From Gemmatimonadota bacterium (GTDB taxonomy: Bacteria; Gemmatimonadota; Gemmatimonadetes; Gemmatimonadales; GWC2-71-9): a DNA stretch of 10,268 nucleotides. The position numbers were made by a program, and so were the translations under genes. The stretch covers positions 1-10,268 of the forward strand of contig JAEHDT010000041.1 of the NCBI GenBank assembly GCA_016880225.1, written 5' to 3'. Below, piece after piece: positions 1-4,709 of this stretch. The notes below the pieces were generated by a model that was not told the DNA's origin, did not search any database, and saw only the letters and a program-made list of their open reading frames with translations. Each line of letters begins with the position of its first letter. The first letter of the stretch is position 1.

Positions 1-1
1 C

Positions 2-532
2 GCCGTCCCCCGCCACGAGCTGCTCCATTTTGCCGCGCGGCTCGGGGCGGACGTCGCGTTCCTCGCGAGCGGCGCGCCCGCGGCGCTCGCGTGGGGTCGC
101 GGCGAGCGGTTGTTCCGGCTGGTGCCCCCGCCGGCCGCACCCGCCCTGGTCGCCGTGCCGCCCGTGGCCGTAGCCACGGCGGACGCCTACCGCTGGTGGG
201 ACGAGATGGGCGGAGAGGCCGCGGCCCGCGGGCCGGTCGTGCTCGAGACGGACGCCTTCACCGGCTGGGGCAGCGTGGGACGCCTCGGCGGCAACGACTT
301 CGAGCTCGCCGTGTTCGGGCGGCAACCCGCGCTCCGCGCCCTGTTCGAGCGGCTGGCGGGAACCCACCCGTATTGGGTGCGGCTGTGCGGCTCGGGGAGC
401 GCGGTGGCGGCCGTGTACGCAAGCGAGCGCCTGCGGGACGACGCGGCGCAGATCGTGGGCGAGAAGCAGCAGCGCCTGATCCGCACGTCTACGCGGGCCG
501 AGCCGGCGCCCGGGCCGGAACCCCTTCCCTAG
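2..532 (+). CDS. ispE: 4-diphosphocytidyl-2-C-methyl-D-erythritol kinase, C-terminal part
   Basis: Partial gene; the start lies left of the window and 176 residues are visible before the TAG at 530-532. IspE is the cytosolic GHMP kinase that phosphorylates CDP-methylerythritol in the MEP isoprenoid pathway. The visible part begins just before a GADVAF stretch that matches the family's GADVP motif after the ATP-binding region. It continues with a strand ending in PPVAVATADAYRWWDE, an NDFE element (family NDLE/NDCE), and the third GHMP motif RLCGSGSAVAAVY (usually SGSG followed by P/A). Length and motif order fit the C-terminal two thirds of a roughly 290-residue IspE. The C-terminal tail is rich in Pro and Ala. 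A generic GHMP kinase is the alternative, but NDFE together with GADV favours IspE. Confidence 0.85.
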   Translation, partial: AVPRHELLHFAARLGADVAFLASGAPAALAWGRGERLFRLVPPPAAPALVAVPPVAVATADAYRWWDEMGGEAAARGPVVLETDAFTGWGSVGRLGGNDFELAVFGRQPALRALFERLAGTHPYWVRLCGSGSAVAAVYASERLRDDAAQIVGEKQQRLIRTSTRAEPAPGPEPLP

Positions 533-556
533 CGGCGGAAAGGGCCACTTCTTTTT

Positions 557-566
557 GGGAGGGAGG
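557..566 (+). promoter_or_regulatory. Very strong Shine-Dalgarno of the EF-Tu domain-2-like gene
   Basis: A doubled purine run, GGGAGGGAGG, ends five bases before the ATG at 572. It is by far the strongest ribosome-binding site in the window and suggests high translation of this small protein, unlike most neighbouring genes, whose SDs are weak or absent. Confidence 0.7.
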
Positions 567-571
567 TCACG

Positions 572-829
572 ATGCCCGAACAACTCGTCGGAACCGTCCA
601 GCACTACTTCAAGGGGCCGAGCGTCGCCGTCGTGCGGCTGGCGGAAGGGACGCTTGCGGTCGGCGACAGCATCCGCTTCCACGGCCACACGACCAACTTC
701 ACAGAGCAGATAACGTCGATGCAGGTGAACCATCAGCCGGTGCCGCTCGCCAAGGCGGGCGACGAGGTGGCGATCCAGGTGACCGACCGCACCCGCCAGC
801 ACGATCAAGTCTTCAAGGTGACGCCATGA
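572..829 (+). CDS. Translation elongation factor-like protein (EF-Tu domain-2 fold, stand-alone)
   Basis: An 85-residue protein that looks like an isolated beta-barrel domain 2 of translational GTPases. It opens with LVGTVQHYFKGPSVAVVRL, continues with a LAVGDSIRFHGHTTNF segment (the family's 'L..GD.I...G' turn), and closes with AKAGDEVAIQV, the 'a..Gd.v.i.v' signature of EF-Tu/IF2 domain 2. There is no G domain (no P-loop, no NKxD), so it cannot be a GTPase by itself. Small proteins of this type are annotated as translation elongation factor-like in many bacteria and archaea; their role is unknown. There is no signal peptide, so it is probably cytosolic. The gene starts 39 bases after ispE behind a very strong SD, and its TGA overlaps the next ATG, implying coupled translation. 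The family call is from memory of similar sequences; function is open. Confidence 0.75.
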   Translation: MPEQLVGTVQHYFKGPSVAVVRLAEGTLAVGDSIRFHGHTTNFTEQITSMQVNHQPVPLAKAGDEVAIQVTDRTRQHDQVFKVTP

Positions 830-1032
830 ACGAAGAGGCGCTGAACCTCTCGGTCCGCAAGGTCCTCAAGAACTTCGGCGTGTCCGCGCAGCGCGAGATC
901 GAGAAGAGCGTGGACGCCGCCATCCGCGCCGGCAAGCTCAAGGGCACCGAGACGCTGAAGGCGCGCGCCCGGCTCGAGATTCAAGGGTTAGCGACGGATC
1001 TCGTCGTCGAGCAGGACATCACGCTGGCCTAG
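826..1032 (+). CDS. DUF6494-like small protein
   Basis: A 68-residue protein starting at the ATG in an ATGA overlap with the previous stop. Sequence features: MNEEALNLSVRK at the start, a helical QREIEKSVDAAIRAGKLKG segment in the middle, and a C-terminal beta-like LEIQGLATDLVVEQDITL. This matches what I recall of DUF6494 (MNE...N.S.RKFLK..GV.SQREIEKAV..A...GKLKG.E...). No catalytic motif, cysteine, signal peptide or membrane segment is visible, so it is probably a cytosolic accessory protein. Translational coupling to the domain-2-like protein suggests the two are made together and may act together; that is inference. A longer reading of the same frame back to position 91 is rejected because it runs antiparallel to ispE coding sense and has implausible composition. 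Confidence 0.75.
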   Translation: MNEEALNLSVRKVLKNFGVSAQREIEKSVDAAIRAGKLKGTETLKARARLEIQGLATDLVVEQDITLA

Positions 1033-1036
1033 CGCG

Positions 1037-1660
1037 ATGCGTTGGCCGGCGGCACTCGCCTTGGCAGCGCTCGGAACCGGGTGCGGCGGCTCCGGCCCGC
1101 CCGAGCCTCCAGCGCCCTCGTCCCCGGCCCCAGCGGCCGCGCCCGCCTCGCGCATCGCGATCGCGGGTCGCGAGCAGTACTACGACATCGACGGCTCGAG
1201 CGCGGGGGCGCTGCGCGACCAGATCCGGCGGCTTGGTCCCAAGGACGAGAGCGGCAGCGCGCGCGACGCCCTGACGGTGTGGGACCTGGAGTCGGCATAC
1301 CACCTGGTGGGCGACACGACCGGTTGCGCGCTCTCCGACGTGCAAGTCACGCTCAACGTGACGGTCACGCTGCCGCGCTGGAAGCCGCCCCCAACGGCAC
1401 CGGCCCGCTTGAGCGACTCGTGGCGAACCTACCTGGAGCACGTGAAGCTGCACGAGGCCGGACACCGGTCCATCGCCCAGCGCTATGCGCGCCAGCTGTT
1501 CACGGCCCTCTCGGGGCTGCGCGCGGCCACGTGCGCCGAGCTGGACGGGCTGGTGTCGCGCCGGGCCGAGGAGATCCTCGCCGAGGGGCGCGCCCGGAAC
1601 CGGGCGTACGACGTGGAGACGAAGCACGGGGAGACGCAGGGGGTGGTGCTCGAGCCGTGA
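1037..1660 (+). CDS. DUF922 family putative secreted zinc protease, lipoprotein
   Basis: A 207-residue protein. The N-terminus is a short hydrophobic signal (MRWPAALALAALGTGC) with a lipid-attachable Cys16; the lipobox is imperfect (GTGC). A Pro/Ala linker (about 21-38) follows, typical of an envelope-anchored protein. The mature part starts with a YYDIDGSSAGALRDQIRRLGP element, then alternating beta strands (VQVTLNVTVTLPRW) and a helix carrying HEAGH at 139-143, an HExxH zinc-binding motif. These are the marks of DUF922, predicted zinc-dependent proteases. The late AYDVETKHGE segment also fits the family. Cys97 and Cys166 could form a disulfide. The gene begins four bases after the DUF6494-like gene without a recognisable SD, so it may be translated by re-initiation. 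Proteolytic activity is predicted only; the substrate is unknown. Confidence 0.75.
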   Translation: MRWPAALALAALGTGCGGSGPPEPPAPSSPAPAAAPASRIAIAGREQYYDIDGSSAGALRDQIRRLGPKDESGSARDALTVWDLESAYHLVGDTTGCALSDVQVTLNVTVTLPRWKPPPTAPARLSDSWRTYLEHVKLHEAGHRSIAQRYARQLFTALSGLRAATCAELDGLVSRRAEEILAEGRARNRAYDVETKHGETQGVVLEP

Positions 1661-1671
1661 GTGCCGTCGAA

Positions 1672-1748
1672 TGCTCCAGACCACGCGGATTTGATTACTG
1701 CCATGGGCCGCGCGTAGTTTACCGTGGCGCCGGGATCGACCTGGAGCA
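1672..1748 (+). repeat. 8-bp inverted repeat covering the SD of the next gene
   Basis: TGCTCCAG at 1672-1679 is the exact reverse complement of CTGGAGCA at 1741-1748, separated by 61 bases. The right arm contains the GGAG (1743-1746) that serves as SD for the ATG at 1754. The left arm is upstream of the putative promoter, so only RNA reading through from the DUF922 gene could form the pair. An 8-bp match over this distance could be chance. Confidence 0.35.
1691..1720 (+). promoter_or_regulatory. Putative sigma-70-type promoter
   Basis: TTGATT at 1691-1696 and TAGTTT at 1715-1720, spaced by 18 bases, lie in a locally AT-rich patch inside the 93-base gap between the DUF922 gene and the coiled-coil gene. 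A start site near 1727 would leave a leader of about 27 bases containing GGAG. The -10 matches the consensus at only three of six positions, so this is tentative. It could also drive the downstream tRNA-Gln. Confidence 0.35.
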
Positions 1749-1753
1749 CCTCC

Positions 1754-2098
1754 ATGCCTGTCACGGCGAAGCTGTCCCGGCAGTTCTACGAGAAGTTCGG
1801 CGACGAGCTCACGAACGAGCTGGTGGAGTGGTTCAATCAGGTGGATGCAACGTATCGCGGCGAGCTGCGTGAGCTGAACGAAGCCAACTTCGCACGGTTC
1901 GAGGCGACTCTCGACCGCCGCCTAACGGAGCTCGGCTCTGGCCTGCGACAGGAGATCGCTGAGGTGCGCGTGGGCATGGCCTCCCTCGAAGGCGGGCTCC
2001 TCGCGCGTCTGGGCATGGCCGAGGGTCGCCTGGCGCGATTGACCTTGCTCCTCTGGATCGGGACACTGGGCACGCTGATCGCGCTGCTCAAGTTCTGA
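1754..2098 (+). CDS. Coiled-coil protein with C-terminal transmembrane anchor
   Basis: A 114-residue protein. I start it at ATG 1754 because GGAG at 1743-1746 sits seven bases upstream; an ATG at 1724 would add ten low-complexity residues with no SD. Residues 1-30 form an amphipathic N-terminal part (FYEKFGDELTNELVEWFNQ), about 30-93 are charged heptad-like helices (LRELNEANFARFEATLDRRL and onward), and 96-112 are a hydrophobic segment (LTLLLWIGTLGTLIALL). The topology is a cytosolic coiled coil on a single tail anchor. It resembles small proteins annotated as LA_3696 family or DUF1640-like, but I cannot separate these without a search. No enzyme motif is visible. The TGA lies one base before the tRNA-Gln 5' end. 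Function is unknown; a scaffold or oligomerising membrane protein is possible. Confidence 0.7.
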   Translation: MPVTAKLSRQFYEKFGDELTNELVEWFNQVDATYRGELRELNEANFARFEATLDRRLTELGSGLRQEIAEVRVGMASLEGGLLARLGMAEGRLARLTLLLWIGTLGTLIALLKF

Positions 2099-2099
2099 C

Positions 2100-2170
2100 T
2101 GGCCCCTCGTCCAACGGCAGGACACCAGACTTTGGATCTGGGAATGGTGGTTCGAATCCACCGGGGCCAA
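2100..2170 (+). tRNA. tRNA-Gln (anticodon TTG)
   Basis: A complete cloverleaf can be drawn by eye. The acceptor stem is TGGCCCC (2100-2106) with GGGGCCA (2163-2169), and the discriminator is A2170. The D stem is GTCC/GGAC (2109-2112/2120-2123) with loop AACGGCA. The anticodon stem is CCAGA/TCTGG (2125-2129/2137-2141) with loop CTTTGGA, giving anticodon TTG at 2132-2134. The variable loop is four bases. The T stem is GGTGG/CCACC with loop TTCGAAT. The weak U1-A72 pair is the classic identity element for glutaminyl-tRNA synthetase. CCA is not encoded. It lies one base after the coiled-coil gene's stop and eight bases before the esterase start codon, so RNase P and 3' processing probably release it from a joint transcript. 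Confidence 0.95.
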
Positions 2171-2178
2171 CTCGCTCC

Positions 2179-2928
2179 ATGAGGCACACGTCCCACGACG
2201 CCACGCGACGCGAGTTCGTGACTGCCGCCGGTATCACCGCCGGCGCGACGCTGTGGCCCGGCCGGGCGGAGGCGCGCCGCTCCCCCGCGCCGGCCGCCGC
2301 CGGCACGGTCATCCTGTTCCAGGGCGATTCGATCACCGACAGCGGCCGCAATCGCGCCGCCGCCGACCCGAACGTGTCGAGCGCCCTCGGCACGGGCTAC
2401 CCGTTGCTCGTCGCCGCGGCGGCGCTCGCGGCGTATCCTGATCGCGGGCTGCGGTTCTACAACCGTGGGGTGAGCGGCAACAAGGTGCCGGATCTGGAGC
2501 GGCGCTGGGCCGACGACACGCTCGCGCTCTCGCCCGACATCCTCAGCATCCTGATCGGCGTGAACGACTTCTGGCATACGCTGGGTCAGGGCTACACCGG
2601 CACCGTCGAGGACTACGAGCGCCAGTACAGTGCCCTGCTCGACCGCACCCGGGCGGCGCTGCCGCAGGTGCGCCTGATCGTGCTCGAGCCGTTCGTGCTG
2701 CGGTGCGGCGCGGTGGACGACCGCTGGTTTCCGGAGTTCGACGAGCGGCGGGCCGCGGCCGCGCGCGTGGCGCGGCACGCCCGCGCCACGTTCGTACCGC
2801 TGCAGCAGGTGTTCGACGATCTGGCGCGCCGCACCGGCCCACAGTACTGGGCCGCGGACGGCGTTCACCCCACGCCGGCCGGCCACGCCGTGATCGCGGA
2901 ACGCTGGCGCCGGGCCGCGCACCTCTGA
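2179..2928 (+). CDS. Tat-exported SGNH/GDSL-family esterase
   Basis: A 249-residue hydrolase. The N-terminus carries a twin-arginine signal (TRREFVTAAG, residues 9-18, then a weakly hydrophobic stretch to Ala32), predicting folded export to the periplasm. All SGNH blocks are present: block I FQGDSITDSGR with nucleophile Ser51, block II NRGVSGN (Gly97/Gly100, oxyanion hole), block III IGVND with Asn129, and block V DGVHPTPAGH with Asp227 and His230. The family hydrolyses esters or acetyl groups on lipids, carbohydrates and small molecules; the exact substrate cannot be read from sequence. ATG 2179 is chosen because the RR motif follows it directly; there is no SD and the start is only eight bases after tRNA-Gln. 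The amidohydrolase gene follows after 17 bases, so the two are probably co-transcribed. Confidence 0.88.
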   Translation: MRHTSHDATRREFVTAAGITAGATLWPGRAEARRSPAPAAAGTVILFQGDSITDSGRNRAAADPNVSSALGTGYPLLVAAAALAAYPDRGLRFYNRGVSGNKVPDLERRWADDTLALSPDILSILIGVNDFWHTLGQGYTGTVEDYERQYSALLDRTRAALPQVRLIVLEPFVLRCGAVDDRWFPEFDERRAAAARVARHARATFVPLQQVFDDLARRTGPQYWAADGVHPTPAGHAVIAERWRRAAHL

Positions 2929-2945
2929 TACAGGGACCCGTTCCC

Positions 2946-4676
2946 ATGCTCTCCCTCCCCCTCCCCGCCCTCCTGCTCGTCGTGGCCGCCCAGCACACGC
3001 CGCTCGACGCGTTCCGCGACAACGTCGCCGCCATTCACGCCCGCGACCGCGCCGCGTACCTCTCGCATTACCTGCACACGCCCGCGCTGGCCCGCGTGGG
3101 CCCCGACGGACTGCGCCAGGGTTATGACGACTTCGCGCGCGGCGCCGGCGCCGGTTGGCCCGACACGCTCGTGGCGACTCACTTCCGCATCGTTCCCGTG
3201 ACGCGGGATGTGGCCTACGGCGTGTACCGCTACCGCGTGGTGGACTCGAGCGGCAGCGTGCGCGGGGTGAGCGAGCGCGTGCTGGTCCGCACGCCCCGAG
3301 GATGGAAGGTGGCGGTGACCACCGCGTTCCCGACACCTGACGCGGCGCCGCCCGCCATGGCGATCACCGGCGCGACGCTCCTGGACGGCACCGGCGCCGC
3401 TCCCCTTCGTGACGCCGTCGTCGTGATGCGCGATGGCCGGATCGTCTGCGCCGGGTCGCGGGGCGCGTGCACCGTGCCGCCCGACGCCGACAGCGTGAGC
3501 GCGGCCGGTAAGTGGGTCGTCCCTGGACTGATCGACACCCACGTGCACTTTTCGCAGACCGGCTGGGTGGACGGCCGGCCGGACGCCCTGGACCTGCGGC
3601 AGCAGTATCCCTATGAGACGGTCGCGGCCGAGCTCGCCGCGCGGCCCGAGCGGTTCTTCCGCTCCTACCTGTGCAGCGGCGTCACGTCCGTGTTCGACGT
3701 CGGCGGCTTCCCCTGGACCCTCGACCTGCAGGAGCGCACCGCCAAGAGCACGACGGCGCCGCGCGTCCTCGCCACCGGCGCTCTCCTCTCGACCATCGAC
3801 TTCTGGCTCAACCTGCCCGACCAACGGGCGTTCATCTACATGGCGGACGAGGCCACCGTGCGCCAGGCGGTGCGGGCGCACAAGGCGTGGGGTGCGAGGG
3901 CGATCAAGGTGTGGTACATCATGCCGCCCCAGCCCCCCGATACGGCGCGCGTCTCCGCCCTGGTGCACGCCGCCGGCGACGAAGCGAGGAAGGTCGGGCT
4001 GCCGCTCATCGTGCACGCCACGGGGCTGTGGGAGGCGAAGGACGCGCTCCGGGCGGGCGCGAAGGTGCTGGTGCACTCCGTGTGGTCGGCCCCGGTGGAC
4101 GACGAGTTCATCGCGCTGGCCCGAGCCGCGGGCACGACCTATGTGCCGACACTCACCGTGGTGGAGGGCTACAGCCAGGTCGCCGCGCGGCGGTTCGAGC
4201 GCGACCGCCAGCCGCTCGCGTGCGTCGATCCCGCCACGCGAGCCAAAGCGCTCGCCACCGACACGGTCGCACCGGCGCAGCGCGCCGACGATGCGGCGCA
4301 GCGCGCTCGCGCCGCGGGGATAGCTCAGGCACGCGCCCTGGGGCCCGGCAACTTGAAGAAGGTGTTCGATGCCGGCATCCCCATCGCGCTCGGCACCGAC
4401 GCCGGCAACCCGCTCACGCTGCATGGCGCGTCGGTGTTCATGGAGCTCGAGGCGATGCAGGCGGCGGGGCTCGCGCCGCGCGACGTGCTCGTCGCCGCGA
4501 CTCGGAACGGCGCCCGCGCGATGGGCCTCGACAGCACCGGCACCGTCAGGCCGGGGGCCATCGCCGATTTGCTGGTGCTCGACGCCGATCCACTGGCCGA
4601 CATCGGCAACGTCCGCCGCATCGCGCTGGTGGTGCGCCGGGGCGAGATTTACACGCGCCACGAGCTGGAATACTAG
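2946..4676 (+). CDS. Amidohydrolase with N-terminal NTF2-like domain
   Basis: A 576-residue protein starting at ATG 2946 with AGGGA at 2932-2936 as SD. The same frame is open further upstream but overlaps the esterase. Residues 1-16 are a hydrophobic, probably exported leader lacking a basic n-region. Residues about 18-130 resemble a SnoaL/NTF2-like (DUF4440-type) domain (AFRDNVAAIHARDRAAYLSHY, ending RTPRGWKVAVTTAF). From about 138 the amidohydrolase begins (AITGATLLDGTG, VMRDGRIVCAG). Metal-site residues are His199 and His201 (DTHVHF), Lys321 (AIKVWY, a candidate carbamylated Lys), His357 (IVHATG), His377 (VHSVW) and Asp485 (LGTDAGNP). This is the imidazolonepropionase-like/Xaa-Arg- and Xaa-Pro-dipeptidase branch; hydrolysis of a dipeptide or other cyclic or linear amide is likely, with exact substrate unknown. 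Its neighbours are the esterase and the M28 peptidase. Confidence 0.87.
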   Translation: MLSLPLPALLLVVAAQHTPLDAFRDNVAAIHARDRAAYLSHYLHTPALARVGPDGLRQGYDDFARGAGAGWPDTLVATHFRIVPVTRDVAYGVYRYRVVDSSGSVRGVSERVLVRTPRGWKVAVTTAFPTPDAAPPAMAITGATLLDGTGAAPLRDAVVVMRDGRIVCAGSRGACTVPPDADSVSAAGKWVVPGLIDTHVHFSQTGWVDGRPDALDLRQQYPYETVAAELAARPERFFRSYLCSGVTSVFDVGGFPWTLDLQERTAKSTTAPRVLATGALLSTIDFWLNLPDQRAFIYMADEATVRQAVRAHKAWGARAIKVWYIMPPQPPDTARVSALVHAAGDEARKVGLPLIVHATGLWEAKDALRAGAKVLVHSVWSAPVDDEFIALARAAGTTYVPTLTVVEGYSQVAARRFERDRQPLACVDPATRAKALATDTVAPAQRADDAAQRARAAGIAQARALGPGNLKKVFDAGIPIALGTDAGNPLTLHGASVFMELEAMQAAGLAPRDVLVAATRNGARAMGLDSTGTVRPGAIADLLVLDADPLADIGNVRRIALVVRRGEIYTRHELEY

Positions 4677-4709
4677 GACCACCTTCTCTCACACCGAGGT
4701 TCCGTTCGT

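Noticed and set aside
91..825. N-terminal extension of the DUF6494-like gene back to position 91
   Set aside because: It overlaps ispE and the EF-like gene in another frame and is Arg/Gly low-complexity; the ATGA start at 826 gives the family length.
2100..2170. Integration site with a genomic island starting at the tRNA
   Set aside because: No integrase gene and no duplicated tRNA 3' end is visible downstream within the window.
2088..2393. Minus-strand reading frame with a GGFEPPFPDPKS-type peptide across the tRNA
   Set aside because: This is the well-known false protein made by translating the antisense of a tRNA gene; the rest overlaps the well-supported esterase gene.
2703..2945. 81-residue extension of the amidohydrolase
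   Set aside because: It lies wholly over the end of the esterase gene; ATG 2946 has an SD and begins a hydrophobic leader.
1837..3336. Long minus-strand open frame (499 codons)
   Set aside because: It runs antisense to three supported features including the tRNA, is extremely Arg-rich, and shows no domain; long shadow frames are expected at this GC content.
2865..4682. Minus-strand open frame of about 600 codons opposite the amidohydrolase
   Set aside because: Composition is His/Arg/Gly-rich without motifs, while the + strand has a full amidohydrolase metal site.
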